NCBI RefSeq assembly: GCF_009391885.1
Contig: NZ_VZII01000047.1
Coordinates: 1 to 64,000 of the forward strand
Direction of reading: 5' to 3'
Length of the DNA stretch: 64,000 bases
From: Pseudomonas sp. MN1F
GTDB lineage: Bacteria > Pseudomonadota > Gammaproteobacteria > Pseudomonadales > Pseudomonadaceae
In this document: positions 44,043 through 52,639 of the stretch, one piece after another
How positions within the stretch are numbered: position 1 is the first letter of the stretch
How the letters are laid out: the number at the start of each line of letters is the position of its first letter
Program-made: the position numbers and the translations under genes
The notes under the pieces: generated by a model
What the model saw: the letters and a program-made list of their open reading frames with translations, nothing else
Databases searched by the model: none
Told to the model about the DNA's origin: nothing

Positions 44043-45280
44043 GCCGCAGCGGGCTGTGCACGGCGTTCGAGGATGCCGCCATCGTCGCGATGGCGCGCAC
44101 ACCCTGGGTCGACCTGGGCGGTGCGTTGGCCGGTGTTTCGCCCATCGACCTGGGCATCCTGGCCGGGCGGGCGGCGCTGGCGCGGGCCGGCAGCGCCCCG
44201 CAAACGGTGGACAGCGTGCTCGCCGGCAGCATGGCCCAGGCCAGTTTCGATGCCTACATGCTGCCGCGTCACATCGGCCTGTACTGTGGCGTACCGCAAG
44301 GCGTTCCGGCGCTGGCGGTACAGCGCATCTGCGGCACCGGGCTGGAGTTGCTGCGCCAGGCCGCCGAGCAGTTGCGCAGTGGCGCGCAGCAGGTGTTGTG
44401 CGTAGGCGCCGAGTCGATGTCGCGCAACCCGATCGCCGCCTACGAACACCGCGGCGGCTTCCGCCTTGGCGCGCCGGTCGGGTTCAAGGATTTTCTTTGG
44501 GAAGCGCTGTACGACCCGGCTGCCGGCGTGGACATGATCGGTACCGCCGAGCTCCTGGCCCGCGAGTATGGCCTGGGCCGTGAAGCGGTGGATGCCTGGG
44601 CCCTGCGCAGCCACCAGCGCGCCCTGCAAGCCCAGGCACAAGGCTGGTTCGACGATGAGATCGCCACTGTCACGGCGCAGACGTTCAGCGCAGAAGGCTG
44701 CCTGCCACGCGCCATCGGGTTACCACGAGGGGTGACCGCGGTCAGCCGGGACAGCCACCCACGGCCTACCGATGCGGCGTCGCTGGCCCGTTTGCGTGCA
44801 GTGCACGAGGGTGGCGTACACACCGCCGGTAACAGTTGCGCTGTGGTCGATGGCGCGGCGGCGGCAGTGGTCACGCGCTTTTCGGGCTGCACCCAGCCAC
44901 CGCTGGCACGCTTGCTGATGGCCACGGCCGTGGGCGTGCCGCCGCAGACCATGGGTATCGGGCCGGTGCCAGCCATCGCACTGCTGCTCGAACGCAGCGG
45001 CCTGCGCCTGGAGCAGATCGACCGCTTCGAAATCAACGAGGCGCAAGCCGCCCAGTTGTTGGCAGTAGCCCAGGCGCTCGAACTCGATATGGAAAAACTC
45101 AATGTCCACGGCAGTTCCATCGCCCTTGGCCACCCGCTGGCCGCCACCGGCCTGCGCCTGGTGCACACCCTGGCCCGGCAACTGCGCCACGGCAACCTGC
45201 GTTATGGCATCGCCGCGGCCTGCATCGGCGGTGGCCAGGGCATGGCGCTGCTGATCGAAAACCCCCATTTCACTGACTGA
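44039..45280 (+). CDS. aat: Thiolase (beta-ketothiolase) of the ferulate cluster
   Basis: A 413-residue thiolase. The nucleophilic Cys lies in RICGTGLEL, the conserved His in SIALGHPLAATGLR, and the second Cys in AAACIGGGQG; VHTAGNSCAVVDGAAAAVV matches the substrate-binding region. In the beta-oxidative route it would cleave the 3-ketoacyl-CoA to vanilloyl-CoA and acetyl-CoA, but in Pseudomonas the Ech route is thought to dominate. It is coupled to fcs by 4-nt overlap. Confidence 0.9.
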   Translation: MSRSGLCTAFEDAAIVAMARTPWVDLGGALAGVSPIDLGILAGRAALARAGSAPQTVDSVLAGSMAQASFDAYMLPRHIGLYCGVPQGVPALAVQRICGTGLELLRQAAEQLRSGAQQVLCVGAESMSRNPIAAYEHRGGFRLGAPVGFKDFLWEALYDPAAGVDMIGTAELLAREYGLGREAVDAWALRSHQRALQAQAQGWFDDEIATVTAQTFSAEGCLPRAIGLPRGVTAVSRDSHPRPTDAASLARLRAVHEGGVHTAGNSCAVVDGAAAAVVTRFSGCTQPPLARLLMATAVGVPPQTMGIGPVPAIALLLERSGLRLEQIDRFEINEAQAAQLLAVAQALELDMEKLNVHGSSIALGHPLAATGLRLVHTLARQLRHGNLRYGIAAACIGGGQGMALLIENPHFTD

Positions 45281-45294
45281 TCCCGAGGTAAGCC

Positions 45295-47037
45295 ATGGCC
45301 TGGAAGGCTCCGCTGCGCGACATGCAGTTCGTCCTGCAACACTGGCTTCGGGTCGATCAGGCCTGGCCGCAGCTACCGGCTTATGCCGACGTCGACCTCG
45401 ACCTCGCGGTTCAGGTGCTGGAGCAGGCGGCCCGTTTCAGCGAACAGGTGCTGGCGCCTTTGAATGCTCCCGGTGACCGCCAGGGCTGCCGGGTGGCGCA
45501 AGGCCAGGTGAGCACGCCGGAGGGCTTCCCGGCCGCCTACCGTGCCTATGTCGAAGGCGGTTGGCCTGCGCTGGCGTGTGCCACCGAGTCTGGCGGCCAG
45601 GGGCTGCCCCTGGTGCTGGAGGCGGCCCTGCAGGAAATGCTCTTCGGCAGCAACCACGGTTGGGCCATGTATACCGGCATCGCCCATGGGGCCTACCTGT
45701 GCCTGAAAAGCCACGGGTCCGTCGCGTTGCAGGCACGCTATCTGCCGGGCATCGTCAGTGGCCAGACCTTGCCCACCATGTGCCTGACCGAAGCCCAGGC
45801 CGGCAGTGACCTCAGCTTGCTGCGCAGCCGTGCCGAGCCACTGGGCGATGGCAGTTACGCGGTAACCGGGAACAAGCTGTTCGTCTCCGGAGGCGAGCAC
45901 GACCTGACCCGCGACATCCTCCACCTGGTGCTGGCGCGGCTTCCGGATGCGCCGGCCGGCAGCCGTGGGCTGTCATTGCTGCTGGTGCCGAAATGGCACG
46001 AGGACGGCCAGCGCAATGCCGTGTACTGCGACGGCCTGGAGCACAAGCTGGGCATTCGTGGCAGCGCCACGTGCGCGTTGCGCTTCGAAGGTGCCCGCGG
46101 TTGGCTGGTCGGCCAGGCCCACGGTGGCCTGGCAGCGATGTTCGTGATGATGAACTCGGCCCGGCTGCATGTCGGGCTGCAAGGGCTGGGGCATGCCCAG
46201 GCCGCCTGGCAGCAGGCCCGCGACTATGCCCTGGAGCGGCGCCAGATGAACGCGCCGGGCCGCGCCAAGGGTGCCCAGGGGGCCGACCTGATCCACCTGC
46301 ACCCGGCCATGCGCCGGACCCTGCTGGAGTTGCGCGTGCGCAGCGAGGGCATGCGGGCATTGGCTTACTGGGCGGCGCACTGGCTGGATATCGCTGCGGT
46401 CGCTGCCGAACCTGAGCAACGGACCAAGGCGGCGACACTGGCCGCGCTGCTGACGCCCGTGATCAAGGCGGCCTTCACCGAGCAAGGTTTCAGCCTGGCC
46501 AGCAAGGCCCTGCAGGTGTTCGGCGGCTATGGCTACACCGAGGAGTTCGCCATCGAGCAGACCCTGCGCGACAGCCGCATCGCGATGATCTACGAAGGTA
46601 CCAACGAGATCCAGGCCAACGACCTGCTGTTGCGCAAGGTGCTGGGCGATGGCGGCGAAGGGGTTGCGCTGCTGCTGGGGGAGTTGCGCGCCGAGGCCGC
46701 CGCGTCGGCTGGCAGGGCTGCCACCGAGCTGGGCGGGGCCTGCGACAAGCTCGAAACGGTGCTGGCCAACCTGCGGTTGATGGCAGCGGACGATTGCGAA
46801 TACCCGTATCGCGCGGCTGGCGACTTCCTGCAACTTTGTGCCACGGCCTTGCAGGCCTTTGCCTGGGCCCGCACTGCCCGCTGTATCGAGGCACTGCCGG
46901 TGGAGGCGCCACTACGCCGCGAGAAGCAGGAAAGCGTCGGTTACTTCTTCGACTACCTGCTACCCGACCTCGACCGGCAGGTGGCGGCCATCGCTGCGGC
47001 CGCTGCACCGTTGCCGTTCATTGCTGAATCGTTCTGA
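45295..47037 (+). CDS. Acyl-CoA dehydrogenase of the ferulate cluster
   Basis: A 580-residue FAD-dependent acyl-CoA dehydrogenase of the larger type with a C-terminal extension. Motifs include MCLTEAQAGSDLSLLRSRA (FAD/substrate loop), VFGGYGYTEEFAIEQTLRDSRI and IYEGTNEIQANDLL. It may oxidise a dihydroferuloyl-CoA-type substrate or serve a beta-oxidation-like branch. Its 3' end overlaps the convergent FGE gene by 20 bp. It starts 14 bp after aat. Confidence 0.9.
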   Translation: MAWKAPLRDMQFVLQHWLRVDQAWPQLPAYADVDLDLAVQVLEQAARFSEQVLAPLNAPGDRQGCRVAQGQVSTPEGFPAAYRAYVEGGWPALACATESGGQGLPLVLEAALQEMLFGSNHGWAMYTGIAHGAYLCLKSHGSVALQARYLPGIVSGQTLPTMCLTEAQAGSDLSLLRSRAEPLGDGSYAVTGNKLFVSGGEHDLTRDILHLVLARLPDAPAGSRGLSLLLVPKWHEDGQRNAVYCDGLEHKLGIRGSATCALRFEGARGWLVGQAHGGLAAMFVMMNSARLHVGLQGLGHAQAAWQQARDYALERRQMNAPGRAKGAQGADLIHLHPAMRRTLLELRVRSEGMRALAYWAAHWLDIAAVAAEPEQRTKAATLAALLTPVIKAAFTEQGFSLASKALQVFGGYGYTEEFAIEQTLRDSRIAMIYEGTNEIQANDLLLRKVLGDGGEGVALLLGELRAEAAASAGRAATELGGACDKLETVLANLRLMAADDCEYPYRAAGDFLQLCATALQAFAWARTARCIEALPVEAPLRREKQESVGYFFDYLLPDLDRQVAAIAAAAAPLPFIAESF

Positions 47038-48043
47038 AGCCTACGTGTGAGGTTGCCATGAACACCGGTTGTGGCTGACGTGCCGAGGGCCGGTAGCGCA
47101 TGCAGCGGTCCGCCGAGCACAGGTGCGAGCCGCCCTTGATCACTGCCACCGGCACGCCCGGCTCGGCGGGGTCGAAGCTGTCGCTCAATTGCGGCCCTGG
47201 TGGGTCGAGCACGGCGTCGCGCCGGGCGTCGTGGCCCGGCCGGTAGCCGCTGCGGGTCAGTTCCCAGACATTGCCGCCAGCATCGAACAGGCCCAAGCCA
47301 TTGGCCGGGAAGCAGCCTACCGGCGAGGTGCCGGTAAAGCCGTCGGCCGCCGCGTTGTGGTAGGGGAACTGGCCCTGCCAGGTATTGGCCATGAGCTTGC
47401 CCTTGGGCAACTCGCTGGCGCCCCAGCTGAAGTCCGCATCCGCCAGGCCGCCGCGCATGGCGTACTCGAGCTGCGCCTCGCTGGGCAGCTCGCGGCCGGC
47501 CCAGCGGGCGTAGGCCTGGGCATCTTCCAGGGCGACCTGCACCACCGGATGGTTGTCCAGCCCGGCCAGGCTGCTCGCCGGCCCTTGCGGGTGCTGCCAG
47601 CTGGCACCCGGGATGAACTGCCAGCCGGGGCTGAGCACGTCCGGGCCCTGCTGGAACACCATCGCGCCCGGCACACGCAGGCCTTCGGGCAGGTCGGGAT
47701 CGTCTTCCACACTGATGCCGCGCTCGGCATGGGTGACGTACCCGGTGGCGTTCACGAAGCGGGCGAACTGGGCATTGGTGACCGGATGCACGTCGATCCA
47801 GAAGGCCGACACCCTGGCGCGATGGGGCGGGCCTTCCTCGTCATAGAAGCGGCTTGAACCAAAGCTGAACTCGCCGCCAGGCACGTGCACCATGCCGTCC
47901 CGCCACGGGCCCTGGCGCTGCGCGGGCAGGCCGCTGTAGCCTGCGCACAGCAGCAGCGGCGCCGGGGCTTGTGGCCAGGCGCCGTACACGGCGGCGAGCA
48001 GGCCGGCGGCGAGCGCTGCGCCAGCGGCAAGTCGGGCGTTCAT
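47018..48043 (-). CDS. Formylglycine-generating sulfatase maturase
   Basis: A 341-residue FGE/SUMF1-type protein that oxidises the active-site Cys of sulfatases to formylglycine with O2 and copper. The catalytic cysteine pair is Cys309 and Cys314 (GGSHLCSADRCMRYRP), close to the C-terminus as in human FGE, so this is a true maturase rather than an inactive relative. An N-terminal hydrophobic segment (about residues 5-24) suggests export or membrane anchoring. The gene overlaps the sulfatase stop by ATGA and is therefore paired with it. Confidence 0.87.
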   Translation of the reverse strand: MNARLAAGAALAAGLLAAVYGAWPQAPAPLLLCAGYSGLPAQRQGPWRDGMVHVPGGEFSFGSSRFYDEEGPPHRARVSAFWIDVHPVTNAQFARFVNATGYVTHAERGISVEDDPDLPEGLRVPGAMVFQQGPDVLSPGWQFIPGASWQHPQGPASSLAGLDNHPVVQVALEDAQAYARWAGRELPSEAQLEYAMRGGLADADFSWGASELPKGKLMANTWQGQFPYHNAAADGFTGTSPVGCFPANGLGLFDAGGNVWELTRSGYRPGHDARRDAVLDPPGPQLSDSFDPAEPGVPVAVIKGGSHLCSADRCMRYRPSARQPQPVFMATSHVGFRTIQQ

Positions 48044-49713
48044 TGCTGCCTGGCCAGGGCCGGGCTTGCCGGACTGGCCGGGCGGCCATCGGCATCGATC
48101 GCGATGTTGCTGCGCTGGGCATAGGCTTTCCAGTCGCGCAGCATCTGCACCACTTGCCCTGGGTGCTCGGCGGCGATGTCGTGGTGTTCGCCGGGGTCTT
48201 TGCGCAGGTCGTACAGGTGCCAGCCCGGGGTGCCGTCAGTGGCATCCCACAACAGCTTCAGCGGCCCCTTGCGCAGCGAGGCGCTGCCGTTGATTTCCCA
48301 GCCCAGGGCTTCGTCGCTGGCGTGGATCTGGCTGTCCTTGCCTTGCAGGTAGTCCAGCGCCGAGGTGCCTTGCGGCGGCACGATATCGCGGTCGCGGTAC
48401 TTGATGCCGGGCAGTGGCGCACCGGCCAGTTGCAGCAGCGTCGGCATGATGTCGCGTACGCTGGCCAGTTCCTCGCTGCGGCCGGCCTTGATGGTGGCCG
48501 GGTAGTAGACGAAGGCCGGTACGCGGATGCCGCCCTGGTAGGTGGTCATCTTGTAGCGACGGCTGGGCAGGGCGCTGACCTGGGCCCAGGCCGAGCCGAT
48601 CATCAGGAACGAGTCGCGGCGGCCGTAGTTGTCCAGGCGGTTGTCGAAGTTCGCCTTGATCCAGTCGGGATCGACGCGGGTGGCATTCTCCGGCCCGTTG
48701 TCGGACATGAACAGGATCAGCGTGTTATCCAGCTCGCCGGTGTTGCGCAGGTGCTCCACCAGGCGCCCGACCTGGGCATCCAGGGCCGTGACCATGGCGG
48801 CGTATACCTCCATGCTGCGTGCCGACTGGCGCTGTTGTTCTTCGCTCAGCGAAGCCCAGCTCGGCACGCCTTCCAGTGTGGCTTCCTGGGGGAAGTCGGC
48901 CGGTACCAGGCCGGCCTTGCGCTGGCGCTCCAGGCGCTCACGGGCGATGGCCTCGTAACCCTGGTCGTAACGGCCACGGTATTGCGCCAGGTAACGGTCC
49001 GGCGCCTGCAGCGGCCAGTGCGGCGCCGTGTAGGCGGCGAACGCGAAGAACGGCTTGTTGCTGGCCTTGCCCTGGTCGATGACATCGATCAGGCGGTCGG
49101 TGAACCAGGTGCTGGAGTAGAAGTCGTCGGGCAGTTCGATGGGCTCGCCATTGTGGCGGAAGGTTGCGCTGTAGTTCGACTGCAGGTCCATGTTGGCCTG
49201 CTTGAAGTGAGCGGCGCCGCCTTCGAGCAGCACGTAGGCCTGGTCGAAGCCGCGGTTCTGCGGCTGCTGCGCCGGCTGCATGCCCAAGTGCCATTTGCCG
49301 GAGATATAGGTGCGGTAACCGGCGTCATGCAGCAGTTCGGCCAAGGTGGCGACATTGCCACCGAGCACACCTTCGTAGCCGGCGCGCACCTCGGAGCCTG
49401 GAGGTAGGCGCTTGCGCGCTTCCGACATCATGCCCAACCCGGCCAGGTGCGGGTCGTTGCCGGACATCAGCATGGCGCGGGTCGGTGAGCAGCTGGGCGC
49501 TGCGTGGAAGTCGAGCATCAGGCGGCCGGCGGCCAGCAGTTTGTCCAGGTTTGGCGTCTGGATCTCGCTGCCCAGGGCCGACAGGTCGGAGAAGCCGAGG
49601 TCATCGGCGACGACCAGCAGAATGTTTGGTTGTTTAACGGATGGTGCAGCCAGCGCCTGGCTGGCAGCGAGCATGAGCACGCCGAGGGCGGCGAGGGAGG
49701 GCAGATGATTCAT
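48040..49713 (-). CDS. Arylsulfatase, Cys-type, exported
   Basis: A 557-residue alkaline-phosphatase-superfamily sulfatase with a signal peptide (about 1-23). Metal-site Asp37 and Asp38 are in LLVVADDLGFSD, and the signature CSPTRAMLMSG (Cys75) is the Cys-type formylglycine precursor. GKWHLG and DNGPE-type regions (FMSDNGPENATR) complete the active site. It is transcribed with its maturase and located between the ferulate genes and their porin and MFS transporter. I infer hydrolysis of sulfated phenols. Confidence 0.92.
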   Translation of the reverse strand: MNHLPSLAALGVLMLAASQALAAPSVKQPNILLVVADDLGFSDLSALGSEIQTPNLDKLLAAGRLMLDFHAAPSCSPTRAMLMSGNDPHLAGLGMMSEARKRLPPGSEVRAGYEGVLGGNVATLAELLHDAGYRTYISGKWHLGMQPAQQPQNRGFDQAYVLLEGGAAHFKQANMDLQSNYSATFRHNGEPIELPDDFYSSTWFTDRLIDVIDQGKASNKPFFAFAAYTAPHWPLQAPDRYLAQYRGRYDQGYEAIARERLERQRKAGLVPADFPQEATLEGVPSWASLSEEQQRQSARSMEVYAAMVTALDAQVGRLVEHLRNTGELDNTLILFMSDNGPENATRVDPDWIKANFDNRLDNYGRRDSFLMIGSAWAQVSALPSRRYKMTTYQGGIRVPAFVYYPATIKAGRSEELASVRDIMPTLLQLAGAPLPGIKYRDRDIVPPQGTSALDYLQGKDSQIHASDEALGWEINGSASLRKGPLKLLWDATDGTPGWHLYDLRKDPGEHHDIAAEHPGQVVQMLRDWKAYAQRSNIAIDADGRPASPASPALARQQ

Positions 49714-49893
49714 TGAGGTGCTCTTGTTGTTCTTATGAATGAGTTTTTGGCTAGAGCCTCATGCTAGAGGCCGCGCCATGGAGATTCTAGCGGCCGAGAG
49801 GGCGTGCCGCGGTCACTGGGTACAGAAGTGTGCGATCAGCGAACGCTTGATGGTGGTCGCTGCTTGCCGCAGCGATCATCCCTATTGACGGCT

Positions 49894-49929
49894 TAATAGT
49901 TAACAAAAATAATCGTTAATAGAGTTATC
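49894..49929. promoter_or_regulatory. Putative FerR operator in the porin promoter
   Basis: The element reads AGTTA-N7-TAATCGTTA-N4-AGTTATC, with the same word spacing as the ech-promoter element (39629-39664, reverse strand). It lies 44-79 bases before the porin start and between the divergent sulfatase and porin genes, so it could serve both. Confidence 0.6.
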
Positions 49930-49972
49930 CAGTTCCAAAAACAAATATAAGAACAAGCAAAGGGAAATTCTG

Positions 49973-51364
49973 ATGACCAGGCCGTTGAATGGGGCGTGGG
50001 TGCCCCTTGTACTGCTTTCGCTCTGCCAGACCGTGCATGCGGCCAACCCGCTTGAAGAGAGCCGGCCAGGGCGGCCCGGCGCCCCTCGCTGGATCGAGGA
50101 CTACCGCTTTCTCGACGACCCTGGCAAAGCCACCGACCCTTTCGATGGCCTGCGCTACCACCGGCTGTCCGAGTCGGCCTGGCTGCAACTCGGTGCCGAG
50201 GCCCGCTACCGGGCCGACGCGCTCGACAAGCCTTTCTTCGGCCTGCGCGGGGTCAAAGACGATTCCTACCTGCTGCAACGGCTGCAGGCCCACGCCGACC
50301 TGCACCTGTTCGACGATGCCCTGCGCACCTTCGTCCAGGTGGAAAACACCCGCGCCTTCGGCAAGGACCTGTACTCGCCCAACGATGAGGGCCGCAATGA
50401 AGTGCGCCAAGCTTTCGTCGACTTCAACCACGACTTTGCCGGGGGGCGCTATACCACCCGTGTAGGTCGCCAGGAGATGGCCTTTGGCGACCAGGTGTTC
50501 GTCACCTACCGCGACGTACCGAACATCCGCCTGAGCTTCGACGGCGTGCGCGCCGGCCTCAACCTCAAGGACGGGCGCAAGCTCGATGCCTTTGCGGTGC
50601 GCCCGCTGAAAACCGGCGAGGACAGCTGGGACGACGGTAGCAACAACAGCGTCAAGTTCTATGGCCTCTACGGTACCTTGCCGCTGTCGCCGGCCTGGAA
50701 CATGGACCTGTTCGCCTTCGGCCTGGAAACCGACGACCGTAGCCTGGCCGGCGAATCCGGTGACGAACAGCGCTACACCTTCGGCACGCGGCTGTTCGGC
50801 CGCCAGCAGGCGCTGGACTGGAGCTGGAACCTGGCCGGGCAGACCGGCCACCTGGGCAATGCCTCGATCCGCGCCTGGGCCGTGTCGAGCGACAGCGGTT
50901 ATACCTTCGCCCATCCCTGGCAACCACGCCTGGGCATGCGCATCGATGCCGCCAGCGGCGACAGCGACCCAGGCGACGGCAAGGTCGGCACCTTCGACCC
51001 GCTGTACCCGCGCAACGGCGTCTACGGCGAGGCCAGCCTCACCACCCTGAGCAACATCATCGTGGTCGGGCCCACGTTCGGTTTTTCGCCCTGGCGCACG
51101 GTGCGCTTCGAACCCGGCCTCTTCGAAGTCTGGAAGCAGCGCGAAGAGGACGGTGTGTACATGCCCGGCATGAGCCTGTTGGCCAACACCCGCGGTACGG
51201 GCCGGCACGTGGGCACCATCTACCGCGCCAACACCCGCTGGCTGGCCACACCCAACCTCACGTTGGACCTCGACCTCAAGTACTACGACGTCGGCGCGGC
51301 CATCAAGGACGCTGGCGGCGAGGACTCGTCGTTCATCTCGTTACGTGCCACGTTCCGCCTTTGA
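49973..51364 (+). CDS. Alginate-export-family outer-membrane porin
   Basis: A 463-residue protein with a signal peptide (about 1-23) and an AlgE-like beta-barrel (repeated amphipathic strands such as RYTTRVGRQEMAFGDQVF, and a C-terminal strand ending FISLRATFRL with terminal-type Leu/Phe). Proteins of this family in catabolic loci act as channels for aromatic acids. It precedes the MFS transporter by 33 bp and is preceded by the shared operator-like element, so it is probably the hydroxycinnamate porin. Confidence 0.84.
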   Translation: MTRPLNGAWVPLVLLSLCQTVHAANPLEESRPGRPGAPRWIEDYRFLDDPGKATDPFDGLRYHRLSESAWLQLGAEARYRADALDKPFFGLRGVKDDSYLLQRLQAHADLHLFDDALRTFVQVENTRAFGKDLYSPNDEGRNEVRQAFVDFNHDFAGGRYTTRVGRQEMAFGDQVFVTYRDVPNIRLSFDGVRAGLNLKDGRKLDAFAVRPLKTGEDSWDDGSNNSVKFYGLYGTLPLSPAWNMDLFAFGLETDDRSLAGESGDEQRYTFGTRLFGRQQALDWSWNLAGQTGHLGNASIRAWAVSSDSGYTFAHPWQPRLGMRIDAASGDSDPGDGKVGTFDPLYPRNGVYGEASLTTLSNIIVVGPTFGFSPWRTVRFEPGLFEVWKQREEDGVYMPGMSLLANTRGTGRHVGTIYRANTRWLATPNLTLDLDLKYYDVGAAIKDAGGEDSSFISLRATFRL

Positions 51365-51397
51365 CTACCCAACCGATAACAACAAGAGGGGCCTCAC

Positions 51398-52627
51398 ATG
51401 CGTCATACATCCGCAACGTCCAACAAGGCGGTGCTCACGATCGGCTTGTGTTTTCTTGTCGCACTGCTCGAAGGGCTGGACCTGCAGGCGACCGGCATTG
51501 CCGCACCGCACATGGCCAAGGAGTTTGCCCTGACCCCGAGCATGCTCGGTTGGGTGTTCAGTGCCGGGTTGCTGGGGTTGTTGCCCGGCGCATTCGTCGG
51601 CGGCTGGCTGGCTGACCGGCTTGGCCGCAAGGCGATCCTGATCGTGGCGGTGTTGCTGTTTGGCGGTTTCTCGCTCGGCACCGCCCATGCCGAAAGCTAC
51701 ACCACGCTGCTGATCGCGCGCTTGATGACCGGCCTTGGACTGGGCGCGGCGTTGCCGATCCTTATCGCCCTGGCCAGTGAGGCGGCACCGGCGCACCTGC
51801 GCAGCACGGCCGTGAGCCTGACCTATTGCGGCGTGCCACTGGGCGGGGCGCTGGCGTCGGTGATTGGCATGAGCGGGGTAGGCGAGGGCTGGCGCACGGT
51901 GTTCTACGTCGGTGGCATCGCGCCGATCGCGATTGCCCTGGTGCTGATGCTCTGGTTGAAAGAGTCTCAGGCGTTCCGTGCCCAGGGTGGTGCGCAGGCC
52001 GGCGCCGATGGCACCCTTGCCCAGCTGTTCGGGGCGGGGCAGATGAGCCGTACGCTGCTGCTGTGGGTGGCGTGCTTCTTCACCCTGACGGTGCTGTACA
52101 TGCTGCTCAACTGGCTGCCGTCGCTGCTGATCGGCCAAGGTTTCAGCCGGCCCCAGGCCGGTGCGGTACAGATCCTGTTCAACCTTGGCGGGGCAGCGGG
52201 TTCATTCCTCACCGGGCGCATGATGGACCGCGGCTTTGCCGGGCGGGCGGTGCTGATCGCCTATGCCGGGATGCTGGCGTCGTTGGCGGGGCTGGGTTTG
52301 TCGAGCAGTTTTGGCCTGATGTTGCTGGCCGGTTTCACTGCGGGTTACTGCGCCATCGGCGGGCAACTGGTGCTGTATGCACTGGCGCCAACCCTGTATC
52401 CAACCCAGGTACGCGCCACGGGTGTAGGGGCTTCGGTGGCGATTGGGCGTTTGGGTTCGATGGCCGGGCCGCTGGCGGCAGGGCAGATCCTGGCGGCGGG
52501 GGCGGGGGTCGGCGGCCTGCTGCTGGCGGCGTCGCCTGGCCTGGTGGTCGCTGCAGTCGCGGCGCGTGCCTTGCTCGGGCAGCGTAGAAAGCGGGCAGAC
52601 GAGGCCACGTCAGAGGGTATTGCGTAG
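51398..52627 (+). CDS. MFS transporter for aromatic acids (AAHS type)
   Basis: A 409-residue twelve-TM major facilitator of the aromatic acid:H+ symporter group, with the GWLADRLGRKAILI motif between TM2 and TM3 and DLQATGIAAP in TM1 (Asp in the aromatic-acid motif). By position it is the hydroxycinnamate (ferulate, p-coumarate, caffeate) importer of the cluster. AACAACAA at 51378-51385 in its leader is a candidate Crc/Hfq site. It ends 12 bp from the convergent diguanylate cyclase gene. Confidence 0.88.
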   Translation: MRHTSATSNKAVLTIGLCFLVALLEGLDLQATGIAAPHMAKEFALTPSMLGWVFSAGLLGLLPGAFVGGWLADRLGRKAILIVAVLLFGGFSLGTAHAESYTTLLIARLMTGLGLGAALPILIALASEAAPAHLRSTAVSLTYCGVPLGGALASVIGMSGVGEGWRTVFYVGGIAPIAIALVLMLWLKESQAFRAQGGAQAGADGTLAQLFGAGQMSRTLLLWVACFFTLTVLYMLLNWLPSLLIGQGFSRPQAGAVQILFNLGGAAGSFLTGRMMDRGFAGRAVLIAYAGMLASLAGLGLSSSFGLMLLAGFTAGYCAIGGQLVLYALAPTLYPTQVRATGVGASVAIGRLGSMAGPLAAGQILAAGAGVGGLLLAASPGLVVAAVAARALLGQRRKRADEATSEGIA

Positions 52628-52639
52628 CCCTCATCCGCG

